64,000 bases of DNA from Bin5 sp965204525 (GTDB lineage: Bacteria > Chloroflexota > Anaerolineae > Caldilineales > Caldilineaceae): NCBI GenBank assembly GCA_965204525.1, contig OZ241994.1, positions 1,612,001 to 1,676,000 of the forward strand. Direction: 5' to 3'. The translations under genes were made by a program, and so were the position numbers. Each line of letters starts with the position of its first letter. The first letter of the stretch is position 1. The notes under the pieces were generated by a model, which made no database searches, was not told where the DNA came from, and worked only from the letters and a program-made list of their open reading frames with translations. Positions 52,107-60,316 of the stretch are shown here, in pieces.

Positions 52107-52562
52107 TCACTGTTCTCGTCCCAGTAACGCGGCGATGCGGTCGCGCGCCGATGTGGCTATGCCGGGCCGACCCGTGTATGTGCTGACGGAGACGATGAGA
52201 TCATCGATCCGCGTGACCGCGGGCGAGTGGAAGTTCCCCTCGGCGGGTGCGTCGGCAACGTTTATCAACAGCTTCTTCCTGTGCGCGGCCTCGCCGACTT
52301 CATGGTTAACTGCGCGCACGTTGGTTGCGGCGAATACGAGAGCAGCATCGTCCAAGTCTCCGTCCTGGTAGCGCCGGCGCGTCCACTCGATCTCGCCGGA
52401 TTCTGCCCAGGCGGTTATCTGCTCTGTTGCGGATGGGCTGACCAAACGGACGGGGACATCTCCAGCCAGCAGGCTACGCACCTTGCGCTCGCCGACGATG
52501 CCGCCGCCGACGACCACGGCGATACGACCGCCGAGGCTGGTCATGGTCAGAGGATATCGCAT
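52107..52562 (-). CDS. Precorrin-2 dehydrogenase (siroheme synthase N-terminal type)
   Basis: A 151-residue NAD-dependent dehydrogenase of the Met8/SirC/CysG-N type. It begins YPLTMTSLGGRIAVVVGGGIVGERKVRSLL with the GGGxVGxRK nucleotide motif. DAALVFAATNVRAVNHEV and LINVADAPAEGNFHSPAV contain the catalytic Asp of the family. It oxidises precorrin-2 to sirohydrochlorin. The ATG at 52562 has GGAG ten bases upstream and lies 19 bases after the folKP stop. The C-terminal dimerisation segment is short. Confidence 0.9.
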   Translation of the reverse strand: MRYPLTMTSLGGRIAVVVGGGIVGERKVRSLLAGDVPVRLVSPSATEQITAWAESGEIEWTRRRYQDGDLDDAALVFAATNVRAVNHEVGEAAHRKKLLINVADAPAEGNFHSPAVTRIDDLIVSVSTYTGRPGIATSARDRIAALLGREQ

Positions 52563-52581
52563 GGTGTTGCCGCTCCTTTTT

Positions 52582-54036
52582 TCAGGAAAACGAAGTGAAA
52601 GGCCGGTCGGGGGAACCTGCCATAATTGCGTCGACGACCCGCATCGCCTGGAAATTTTCCCGAACATCGTGGACACGCACGATCTGCGCGCCCCGCTCCA
52701 CGGCCATCGTGTTTGCCGCAATCGTGGCCGACAGCCGGTCATCCACCGGGGCGCCGTCCGCCATTTTGCCCAAAAAGCCCTTGCGAGAACAGCCGAAAAG
52801 AAGTGGATAGCCCAGTTCCTGCAGCTCATCCAGGCGCGAGATGAGAGCGGCATGCTCCGCGGACGTCTTGCCGAATCCGATACCCGGATCGATGATGCGG
52901 TGCCAGCGGGGAACACCGTCGAATCGGGCCAGTTCAAGAGCCGCGGATAACTCCTTGCGCACATCCGCCACCACGTCGTTCGACGGTTCGAATAGCGCCG
53001 GCTGCGGGTCGGTTGGAGAGTCCACGGCAGGTGGGCCGGTGTGGAGGGGCGCGCGGTTGTGCATGAGAACAAGTGGAACACGACGGCGGGCCGACAATGC
53101 GCCCATCCCGTTAGAAACGGAAGGTCGCAGGAATGAGGACCGGGAGGGCTCCTCTTCCTCCCCGATGCCTTCTTCGTTAGCCTGAAAACTCGAACGTAAT
53201 CCGGAAACGTCGTTCAGCCAGACGGCGCCGACATCAAGGGCAGCCTCCGCAACCTCGACGCGAAAGGTATCGACCGACAGTGGAACGTCTACGGCGTCGC
53301 GCAACGCGCTGATTACCGGAACTGCCCGGTTGATTTCATCCTCAACAGGCAAGTCGACGTGCCCGGGCCGCGTGGAATAAGCGCCTACATCCAAGACGTC
53401 GGCGCCTGCGGCAACAAACTGCCTCGCTTGCTCCAGTGCAGCCGCCACCGGATCAGGTGCGTCGGCCAAGCCGTCGCCGGAAAACGAGTCCGGCGTGATG
53501 TTGAGTATTCCCATTACCCGAGTGCCTTGTCCCCAGTGCCATAACCTTTCACCGACCGGCATCACTCGGGGCGGGACTGGCTTTTGTAGCCGCTGCCAAA
53601 GCTCCTGCACAGTTAAGTCCAGGCGGGGATGACGCAGTTCCCGGTCCAGATCCAACAGAGGCGCCAGCACGAAGTCTCGTTCGGGAATGCGGAGGTGGGG
53701 AATCGTTAACTCGGGCGTATCGATTACAGCGTCGTCAAAGAATAGGATGTCAAGATCGATGACACGCGGACCGTAACGGATCGATTTCGTCCTTCCAAGA
53801 GAGTCTTCGGTCTTCTTGACAGCGCGGAGCAGATCTGACGGCGAAAGGCGTGTGGAGACTTTGCAGACCGCGTTGAGGAAGAGGGGTTGATCCGTCACCA
53901 GCATCGGAATTGTTTCGTAGAGATGGGATGTATCCACGATGGTCAGATACGATGATATGGCATCCAAGGCAGTGTGGAGATAGTCGGCTCGATTCCCGAT
54001 GTTGCTGCCCAGGGCAATGAAAGCTGTGTGGGACAT
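52582..54036 (-). CDS. folKP: Bifunctional HPPK-DHPS (FolK-FolP fusion)
   Basis: A 484-residue two-domain folate enzyme. Residues 1-155 are HPPK (FIALGSNIGNRADYL, GPRVIDLDILFFDD, IPHLRIPERDFVLAPL). Residues 170-484 are dihydropteroate synthase (VMGILNITPDSFSGDG, LDVGAYSTRPGH, WLNDVSGL, LMHNR, RIIDPGIGFGKT, FGCSRKGFLG). About 50-60 residues of acidic and Ser/Arg-rich sequence are inserted between NDVSG and LMHNR. The fusion joins successive pathway steps. It is upstream of sirC on the same strand. Confidence 0.96.
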   Translation of the reverse strand: MSHTAFIALGSNIGNRADYLHTALDAISSYLTIVDTSHLYETIPMLVTDQPLFLNAVCKVSTRLSPSDLLRAVKKTEDSLGRTKSIRYGPRVIDLDILFFDDAVIDTPELTIPHLRIPERDFVLAPLLDLDRELRHPRLDLTVQELWQRLQKPVPPRVMPVGERLWHWGQGTRVMGILNITPDSFSGDGLADAPDPVAAALEQARQFVAAGADVLDVGAYSTRPGHVDLPVEDEINRAVPVISALRDAVDVPLSVDTFRVEVAEAALDVGAVWLNDVSGLRSSFQANEEGIGEEEEPSRSSFLRPSVSNGMGALSARRRVPLVLMHNRAPLHTGPPAVDSPTDPQPALFEPSNDVVADVRKELSAALELARFDGVPRWHRIIDPGIGFGKTSAEHAALISRLDELQELGYPLLFGCSRKGFLGKMADGAPVDDRLSATIAANTMAVERGAQIVRVHDVRENFQAMRVVDAIMAGSPDRPFTSFS

Positions 54037-54355
54037 TGTTCACCTGGTGATTCAATTTCAGCGACCCAGTTTACCGAAGAAGTAGTGGAGTCTGGCCGCC
54101 GTCGATGGCCCAGACCCCCTGCGCACACAGCCCTGATCTGGCAGGGCCTCAGGCCGATTATATACGCTTTGGCATTCGACCGCAGCATTGAATTTCGGGT
54201 GGATGATCTTTCTGTACGTTTCAGTTATAATCGGGAAGCGTGCATTCAGCTGATTGCCGGGCGTTTTCTTCCTTGTGCTCTTTCAATTGGCGGCGCCTGG
54301 CGCAGTATCCTCCGCCCATTGCAGCGCAGCCAATCCACGACACTGAAGTCTGCGG
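54037..54355. other. Divergent intergenic region between folKP and the dioxygenase gene
   Basis: No gene is supported. It has a perfect TATAAT on the plus strand (54226-54231) and another on the minus strand (54162-54157). Neither has a good -35 hexamer at 16-18 bases. Weak promoters for each side are possible. Confidence 0.4.
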
Positions 54356-55171
54356 ATGCGAAATGATATGGACGAATTGAGCATCGACTATCCGCTTACC
54401 GATGAACAGATCGCCGGCTACCGTCGCGACGGCTTCGTAAAGCTGCCAAATGTGCTGTCGCCGGCTGTGCTGAAAGAGTACGGCGCTGAGTTTACGCGTC
54501 TGGTGCATGCGCTGAACCGGCAGACTCTGGCCTTGGAGGAACGGAACACGTACGGGAAGGCTTTTCTACAGATTCCGAATCTTTGGGAGCACAGTGAGAA
54601 GGTGAAGAGATTTGTGCTTTGCCGTCGATTGGGCAAGATCGCGGCCGAACTCATGGGCGTTGACGGGGTGCGCATGTATCACGATCAGGCCCTCTACAAA
54701 GAGCCGGGGGGCGGCTTTACCCCTTGGCATGTCGACCAGTTTTACTGGCCTCTCTCAAATGACCATACGGTCACGGCCTGGATTCCCCTGCAGGAGGTCC
54801 CACTGGAGATGGGACCGCTTTCGTTTTGCATCGGCAGCCACAAGCTGCTGAAGAACCGGGACCTGTCCATCAGTGACGAGAGTGAACGGAAGATCGGAGG
54901 CACTTTGCATGACTATCCCAAAAGTGTTGCTCCCTTTGCAATGGGGGAGATCAGCTTTCACTCCGGCTGGACATTTCATCGAGCGGGCCCGAACCAAAGC
55001 GATCAGATGCGGGCAGTGATGACCATCATCTACATGGAAGACGGGATGCGGGTTGCCCCGCCTAAGAACGAGAATCAGCAAAGAGACTGGGACCGCTGGC
55101 TGCCGGGGGCGCAGGTAGGGGAACCAATCGACACACCGTTGAACCCCGTGATCTATTCTACACGTGCATGA
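54356..55171 (+). CDS. Phytanoyl-CoA dioxygenase family protein
   Basis: A 271-residue Fe(II)/2-oxoglutarate-dependent oxygenase. The facial triad is His125 and Asp127 (PWHVDQFYWPL) with His208 (GWTFHRAGPNQS), and Arg209 may bind 2-oxoglutarate. The N-terminus YPLTDEQIAGYRRDGFVKLPNVLS is typical of PhyH. Such enzymes hydroxylate diverse small molecules; the substrate is unknown. ATG at 54356 is chosen, and ATG at 54368 is equally possible. The zinc dehydrogenase follows 121 bases later and may act on the product. Confidence 0.9.
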   Translation: MRNDMDELSIDYPLTDEQIAGYRRDGFVKLPNVLSPAVLKEYGAEFTRLVHALNRQTLALEERNTYGKAFLQIPNLWEHSEKVKRFVLCRRLGKIAAELMGVDGVRMYHDQALYKEPGGGFTPWHVDQFYWPLSNDHTVTAWIPLQEVPLEMGPLSFCIGSHKLLKNRDLSISDESERKIGGTLHDYPKSVAPFAMGEISFHSGWTFHRAGPNQSDQMRAVMTIIYMEDGMRVAPPKNENQQRDWDRWLPGAQVGEPIDTPLNPVIYSTRA

Positions 55172-55292
55172 CGAAGCCGCCGCACATTTTGGTGTGCAAG
55201 AAGTCAGGCGTTGTTTTTGTGGCAGGACTGGAAGAGAGAACGGCCTCATGAAGAGTAGGGCGGCGCGATCGATTACTCAGGAGCAGGTCTGA

Positions 55293-56318
55293 ATGAAAGG
55301 TGTAGCCAAATTGCGGCCGGGCGTAGGTCAGGTGGGACTGATTGATGCGCCGGAGCCAAACGCTATACCAGGCCATCTTGTCATAGAAGTGACTGCCGCC
55401 GGGCTTTGCGGGACGGACGCCCACATTTACCATGACGAATATCCCTGCCGGCCGCCGGTTATTCTTGGACACGAGGTTGCTGGCAAAATCGTGGATGTGG
55501 GAAGCGGAGTTTCCCGATACGCTGCCGGCAGTTCAGTTACCAGTGAACCCTACTATACATTGTGCGGTCTGTGTCCCTATTGCAAGGCGGGGATGCCGAA
55601 TCACTGTCCGCAGCGAGCGTCGATTGGAAGCGGAGTTAACGGGGCATTTGCGCGCTACGTGCTCGTGCCGGAACGGTCGATACATCTGCTGCCGGAAGGT
55701 GTGGACGAATGGGCGGGCGCGCTGACCGAGCCGCTGGCCTGTTGCGTCCACGCGCTGGAAAACTCGAAGGTAGAGCCGGGAGACTTGGCGGTGATCACCG
55801 GCCCGGGCGCCATTGGGCTGATGATGCTGCAAGTCGTAAAGGCGGCGGGCGCCAGGGCGCTTGTGATTGGAACGGATACGGACGAGGCGCGCCTGGCTTT
55901 GGCGGAGCGGCTTGGGGCGGACGCGACCCTGATCGCGGGCAAAGATGACCTTCAGAACGCTGTAGCAGAGTGCACTGAAGGGCTCGGCGCAGATATCGCG
56001 TTCGAGTGTTCGGGCGCGGGGCCGGGAGCGCAGACGGCTCTGGACCTTGTGCGGCACAGAGGAAGATATGTACAGGTGGGTCTTTTCGGCAAGCCGGTGC
56101 TTTGGGATCTTGAGCAGGTCTGCATCAAGGAGGTGCAGGTGCAGGGTACTTTCGCCACGGTGGCCAGCTCCTGGCGCAAGGCCCTGGCTCTTCTGCAGTC
56201 CGGTCAGCTCCGGACCGCTCCACTGATCAGCCACCGTCTTCCGCTGGATGCATGGCAGCAAGCCTTTGACCTGTTCGAGGGCCGCGACGGCGTGAAAATC
56301 GTGTTTTCACCAGAGTAG
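55293..56318 (+). CDS. Zinc-dependent medium-chain alcohol/sorbitol dehydrogenase
   Basis: A 341-residue MDR enzyme. Catalytic zinc ligands are Cys39 (GLCGTDAHIY), His60 and Glu61 (ILGHEVAG). Structural zinc Cys are at 91, 94, 97 and 105 (CGLCPYCKAGMPNHC). The Rossmann motif is ITGPGAIGLMM, and Asp after VIGT suggests NAD preference. It resembles threonine and sorbitol dehydrogenases. AGGAG precedes the ATG. The polyol or amino-alcohol substrate is not determined. Confidence 0.92.
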   Translation: MKGVAKLRPGVGQVGLIDAPEPNAIPGHLVIEVTAAGLCGTDAHIYHDEYPCRPPVILGHEVAGKIVDVGSGVSRYAAGSSVTSEPYYTLCGLCPYCKAGMPNHCPQRASIGSGVNGAFARYVLVPERSIHLLPEGVDEWAGALTEPLACCVHALENSKVEPGDLAVITGPGAIGLMMLQVVKAAGARALVIGTDTDEARLALAERLGADATLIAGKDDLQNAVAECTEGLGADIAFECSGAGPGAQTALDLVRHRGRYVQVGLFGKPVLWDLEQVCIKEVQVQGTFATVASSWRKALALLQSGQLRTAPLISHRLPLDAWQQAFDLFEGRDGVKIVFSPE

Positions 56319-56453
56319 GAATCTACTGAACCGGCACGGTCCGCTTGCCGGTCGTGGAGGGGGGTGCCGGGGTTCGATAGTTCGCGCGGGCATTGGGTCC
56401 GTGCTTTACTGCGTTTATCCATCGAAACAGTATCCCTAAGCAAAACATCTTGC

Positions 56454-57542
56454 ATGTCTGAGGTCGTACGTTCCACGATTCCGGCGGGCCGCCGCTGTCC
56501 GAATTGCGGTTCACGGGTCGCCCAAAACGCTGATACCTGCTACTTCTGCGGTCATGAACTGACCGGAACTCCCAGGACAAGGCCGGCGCGCCTGAATATA
56601 CGAGATGCAGTATTGGCGCTCACGCTGCTGGCAATCGTGATCGGCTGGTGGCGGTTCGGCAGCCTGGGCGTTAACTTCCAGCGGACGAACGGGTCCCAGT
56701 CTGAGACCAGCTCTTCCTCGTCGCAAGCCGTAGAAACAGTGCCAACGGCCGAACCGGAGGGTCAGCAGCCAGGTTCCTTAGTCGGACGCCATACCGTGCA
56801 GTCAGGAGAGACCTTACTCGGGATCGCCGGCCGGTACGGGGTGACGGTCGAAGAGGTCCAGGCTGCCAATAATCTTAGCGGGACGCTGATTCGTGCCGGA
56901 GACGTCTTGCTCATCCCCGTACCTGCTTCGATCTCAGAAAACGGAAACAACAGTAACGCGCCGACAATATCTACCGTCTTCCGCTATGTCGTCAGACCGG
57001 GAGATACCGTCATCTCAATTGCCGTACGATTCGGCACAACTGTTGCGGCAATCCAGGAAGCAAACGGAATCGGGCCGGACGATATTATCCGACCAGAGCA
57101 GGTGCTGCGGTTACCCGTCTCTGGCGTGCCCTCCACCATTCTTGCGGTGGAGGCACGGGCTCCCTCACAGCAGGACCCGAGTTCAAGCCAGACGTACCTG
57201 CCTCTGCAGTTGCTCGGGCCGAATGACGGCGAACGTATTCCTCATTCCGAAGATGTGTTGTTTCGCTGGTTGAGCGGAGGCCTCCTGGAAGAGAATGAAT
57301 GGTACGTCCTCTACGTCTGGCCCTTGGAAGGGATCTATGAATTGCCGCCCCCTGTTTGGACGAAGGCCACCAGTTACCGCTTGCCGAGCCAGTGGGCGCC
57401 GCCGCCGGACCGGGACGTCACCTACAGGTGGCAAACTTCCGTTGTCAGAGTTTTTTCGGAACAGGAGGAGGGGCTGAGCCTCGAGGCCGCCAGCGGCACA
57501 GGAGAGGTACGTAGTTTCGAATGGATTGGTGGCGGAAACTGA
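56454..57542 (+). CDS. Membrane-anchored double-LysM protein with N-terminal zinc ribbon
   Basis: A 362-residue protein. A zinc ribbon (Cys15, Cys18, Cys29, Cys32) is followed by one transmembrane helix (about 51-67) and a Ser/Glu-rich linker. LysM 1 (about 112-156, HTVQSGETLLGIAGRYGVT) and LysM 2 (about 177-222, YVVRPGDTVISIAVRFGTT) come next, then a 110-residue beta-rich domain with many Trp. LysM domains bind peptidoglycan or other N-acetylglucosamine polymers. The ribbon would lie in the cytoplasm. The start at 56454 lacks a clear ribosome site, so an upstream start is possible. Confidence 0.85.
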   Translation: MSEVVRSTIPAGRRCPNCGSRVAQNADTCYFCGHELTGTPRTRPARLNIRDAVLALTLLAIVIGWWRFGSLGVNFQRTNGSQSETSSSSSQAVETVPTAEPEGQQPGSLVGRHTVQSGETLLGIAGRYGVTVEEVQAANNLSGTLIRAGDVLLIPVPASISENGNNSNAPTISTVFRYVVRPGDTVISIAVRFGTTVAAIQEANGIGPDDIIRPEQVLRLPVSGVPSTILAVEARAPSQQDPSSSQTYLPLQLLGPNDGERIPHSEDVLFRWLSGGLLEENEWYVLYVWPLEGIYELPPPVWTKATSYRLPSQWAPPPDRDVTYRWQTSVVRVFSEQEEGLSLEAASGTGEVRSFEWIGGGN

Positions 57543-57592
57543 GCTCTGACTCGGATCTTCCGAGATAGTTAACGACCCACCAGGGGGACAAA

Positions 57593-58714
57593 ATGACCCA
57601 CCTCATCAACCTCACCGAACACCTCGCCCAGGACGGCTTCGAATACACCTACGGCATCTCCGCCTTCGACCTCACCGGCAACGGCGTCCCCGACCTCATC
57701 ACCCCCGACACCGACGTCGGCCTCTACTGGCTCGAAAACGACGGCCACGGCAACTTCACCCGCCACGTCATCCACAAGCGCACCCCCGAATGGCTTGAAC
57801 GCCACGAAGTCGCCGACATCAACGGCGACGGCCGCCCCGAAATCGTGTTCATCGACAACATCAACGGCTGTCTGCTCTACTTTGAATATGAGGGAGACCC
57901 GCGCCTGGCCAGCTCATGGCGCACCCGCTACATCGACGAAGGCACCCTGACTGGCGCCTACGACGTCGCGGTGGCCGACTTCACCGGAAACGGCGTTCTC
58001 GATGTCGCCGCATCGACCTGGCGTAAAGGTAACCAGTTCGTCTGGTACGAAAACCGCGACGGCCACTGGATCAAACACATCCTCGAAGACGACATCGCCG
58101 AGCCCCGCGCTATCCACGCCGCCGACATCGACGGTGACGGCAAAACTGACCTCCTCGGCACTGCACGCGTCGCCAACCAGGTCATCTGGTACGAAAACCC
58201 CGGCGACCCCGCCAACCAGCCCTGGATAAAGCACATCATCGACGACGCCCCCCAACCCATCCACGGCCACCCTGTCGACATGGACGGCGATGGCGACCTC
58301 GACGTCGTCATGGCCCTCGGCATGCTCCCGCCCGACGACCCCACCGGCGCCCCCTTCGAGCATCACCAGATCGTCTGGTACGAAAACGACGGTAACCCCG
58401 CCGCCGGCAAATGGCGCAAGCACATCATCTGTGAACAATTCCCCCACGCCTTCGAAGCCATTGCCGCCGACTTCGACAACGACGGCAACATCGAGATCGT
58501 CGCCACCGCTTGGCACGAGACCGGCCGCGTCGCCTACTTCAAACACGGCGGCGACCCCCGCGGCCCCTGGGACATGCAACTCCTCAAAGACGGCTGGACC
58601 AACGCCAACATGGTCATCGCCGCCGACATCAACGGAAACGGCCGCCTCGACATCGTCGCCGCCGCCGAACGCGGCAGCAACGAAGTCCGCTGGTGGCGCA
58701 ACGAAGGCACATAA
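57593..58714 (+). CDS. FG-GAP/VCBS repeat protein with atypical codon use
   Basis: A 373-residue beta-propeller made of FG-GAP-type repeats with calcium-loop motifs (ADINGDGRPEIV, ADIDGDGKTDLL, VDMDGDGDLDVV, ADFDNDGNIEIV, ADINGNGRLDIV), each followed by a VWYEN-like strand. No signal peptide, enzyme domain or anchor is visible. Almost every codon ends in C, unlike all neighbouring genes, which suggests recent transfer. GGGGG lies before the ATG. A dispersed-type hairpin repeat follows the stop. Function is probably binding; no partner is known. Confidence 0.85.
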   Translation: MTHLINLTEHLAQDGFEYTYGISAFDLTGNGVPDLITPDTDVGLYWLENDGHGNFTRHVIHKRTPEWLERHEVADINGDGRPEIVFIDNINGCLLYFEYEGDPRLASSWRTRYIDEGTLTGAYDVAVADFTGNGVLDVAASTWRKGNQFVWYENRDGHWIKHILEDDIAEPRAIHAADIDGDGKTDLLGTARVANQVIWYENPGDPANQPWIKHIIDDAPQPIHGHPVDMDGDGDLDVVMALGMLPPDDPTGAPFEHHQIVWYENDGNPAAGKWRKHIICEQFPHAFEAIAADFDNDGNIEIVATAWHETGRVAYFKHGGDPRGPWDMQLLKDGWTNANMVIAADINGNGRLDIVAAAERGSNEVRWWRNEGT

Positions 58715-59091
58715 CCACCCCATCGTAGGGGCAGGCCTTGTGCCTGCCCTGTCATCCAGCCCTCACCATCACCCACCGCCAACCATCCCGACAATCCATC
58801 TCATTCCTGCAAATCCTGATTCAGAAACACCCGCGAGAGGCCCTCGCAGAGCAGATCAGCATGATAAGAGCTGAGCGGATCGATCGCTTCTGTTTACCAC
58901 AAGGTTCAGGTGAGAAATATCCCGAACAGGGCCGCAGGCGTTCCGTTCCTGTTCTATTCTGAACGGCCTCCCCAAAGTGTCCACGGAACAGTAGCTACTA
59001 TGCCTCGGGCCGTCCGCGATCTCAAGTGAGGCCAAGAAGATGTTTCTTTCTCTTTCCTCGCATTTGGGATGCACACCAGCACCGGTCCGGA
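58715..59091. other. Intergenic region after the FG-GAP gene
   Basis: No gene is supported. It begins with the GGGCAGGC/GCCTGCCC hairpin repeat. It then has CATTCCTGCAAATCCTGATT (58803-58822), resembling dispersed repeats I recall from large bacterial genomes. GAACAGG and CCTGTTC form a 7-bp inverted repeat near 58923-58953. Confidence 0.4.
58729..58749. repeat. Hairpin repeat GGGCAGGC-CTTGT-GCCTGCCC
   Basis: A perfect 8-bp stem with a 5-base loop lies 15 bases after the FG-GAP stop codon. No T-run follows. The sequence around it (GTAGGGGCAGGCCTTGTGCC) resembles a dispersed intergenic repeat. No second copy occurs in this window, so its repeat status is recalled, not shown. Confidence 0.5.
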
Positions 59092-59120
59092 TTGACTTTG
59101 ACCCCTGCCCTTGCTAAAAT
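59092..59120 (+). promoter_or_regulatory. Sigma-70-type promoter of rpsT
   Basis: TTGACT at 59092-59097 and TAAAAT at 59115-59120 are separated by exactly 17 bases. The predicted start near 59127 gives a leader of about 60 bases before rpsT, suitable for a strongly expressed ribosomal gene. Confidence 0.75.
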
Positions 59121-59187
59121 GAATTCAACTGTCGTTCAATCGGGAAGTCACAGGCGGAGCGGCTAGAGGGCCGCCGTGGAGATACAG

Positions 59188-59454
59188 ATGCCGAATATCA
59201 GATCAGCCGCTAAGCGGGCGCGCCAGGATTTGCGGCGCCGCGACCGCAATAGAGGATATCGCAGTGCCGCCCGAACAGCTGTGAAGAGGGCGCGTGAATC
59301 AATTGAAGACTCCGCTCCGGAGGCGCCCGAAGCAGTACGCCAGGCCTTCGTAGCTTTAGACAAAGCTGCGCAACGCGGGGCCATTCATGCCAACAATGCC
59401 GCACGCCGCAAGAGCAGACTGAAGCGCCAGCAAAAGAAAGCGTTGGCAGAATAG
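59188..59454 (+). CDS. rpsT: 30S ribosomal protein S20
   Basis: An 88-residue, Lys/Arg/Ala-rich helical protein beginning PNIRSAAKRARQDLRRRDRN and ending NNAARRKSRLKRQQKKALAE, with the GAIHANNAARRKSRL block of S20. It binds 16S rRNA early in 30S assembly. GGAG lies seven bases before the ATG at 59188; an earlier in-frame ATG at 59176 is not needed. It is a single-gene unit with its own promoter and terminator. Confidence 0.97.
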   Translation: MPNIRSAAKRARQDLRRRDRNRGYRSAARTAVKRARESIEDSAPEAPEAVRQAFVALDKAAQRGAIHANNAARRKSRLKRQQKKALAE

Positions 59455-59527
59455 TCGCAGGACAGTTACAGCCAGGGATTTGTCCCGGATTGAGCCGAAC
59501 CGGGACAAGAAGAGTTTCCAACCACAT

Positions 59528-59559
59528 GCCGCCTATGCTCGCATCCGGCGGCTTTTTTT
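59528..59559 (+). terminator. Rho-independent terminator of rpsT
   Basis: GCCGCC (59528-59533) pairs with GGCGGC (59547-59552). An inner ATG/CAT pair surrounds the loop CTCG, and seven T residues follow (59553-59559). Confidence 0.88.
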
Positions 59560-59572
59560 GCGTTCTCGATTC

Positions 59573-60277
59573 CTAGTCAGGAAGGACTTCAGCCCAATCG
59601 CCGGCATGCGCGTTGTAGTCGCACTCGTCGTTCAGACAGCAGACTGCACAGCGGGGCGTGCGGGCACTGCAGACGGACCGGCCGTGGCGAATCAGGTTCA
59701 CGTGCAGGCAAAAATAGGTTTCCTCCGGCAGCATCTCCTCCCAGACGCCTTTGATCTTCTCCGCCGACGCCCGCCGGCCGCTCATGCCCAAACGCTGGGT
59801 CACGCGCTGAACGTGCGTGTCAACCGGAAAGGCTGCCATGCCGTAGGCAAACAGAAGGACGATACTGGCGGTCTTGTGGCCTACGCCTGGAAAACGCTGC
59901 AAGTAGGTCTGGGCGGCTGCTGGCGCCATCTCGCGCACGTGGTCCAGGTTGTAGCGGCCTTTTTCCCTGTGTAGAATCTCCAAAGTCTCGACAATGTGGG
60001 GGGCCTTCTGGTTGTACATCCCGGCGATGCGGATGGCGTCTTTGATCTCCTCGAGGGGCGCGGTGCGTACTGCGTCCCAGTCGCCGGCAAAGCGCATCTT
60101 GAGCGTTTCGAACGCTCTACCTGAGTTGCGATCGTTGGTGTTGGCGCTGAGGATTGTCTGGATCAGCTGTTCGAAGCCGGAACGGGTTGGATTCCACTCC
60201 GGTTCGCCATATTCTTCTACCAGCAGTTCGTAGATCTTGCGGGCCTTTGATTCCAACTCCCGTTCTTCCTCTGCCAT
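59573..60277 (-). CDS. nth: Endonuclease III family DNA glycosylase/AP lyase
   Basis: A 234-residue base-excision repair enzyme that removes oxidised pyrimidines. The HhH motif is FPGVGHKTASIV with catalytic Lys135, and the catalytic Asp is Asp153 (FPVDTHVQRV). The iron-sulfur loop fits C-x6-C-x2-C-x5-C (CSARTPRCAVCCLNDEC). The usual LSAQTTD block reads LSANTNDRN, replacing the conserved Gln with Asn, so substrate range may differ. It converges on rpsT. It is transcribed after alr, about 39 bases downstream. Confidence 0.94.
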   Translation of the reverse strand: MAEEERELESKARKIYELLVEEYGEPEWNPTRSGFEQLIQTILSANTNDRNSGRAFETLKMRFAGDWDAVRTAPLEEIKDAIRIAGMYNQKAPHIVETLEILHREKGRYNLDHVREMAPAAAQTYLQRFPGVGHKTASIVLLFAYGMAAFPVDTHVQRVTQRLGMSGRRASAEKIKGVWEEMLPEETYFCLHVNLIRHGRSVCSARTPRCAVCCLNDECDYNAHAGDWAEVLPD

Positions 60278-60316
60278 TGTTTTCCCACTGGGGATCCGGC
60301 TGGTCGAAACCTGACT

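Noticed and set aside
57914..58723. A glycine/valine-rich protein on the strand opposite the FG-GAP gene
   Set aside because: It is a by-product of the C-ending codons of the FG-GAP gene, which has regular calcium-loop repeats and a ribosome site.
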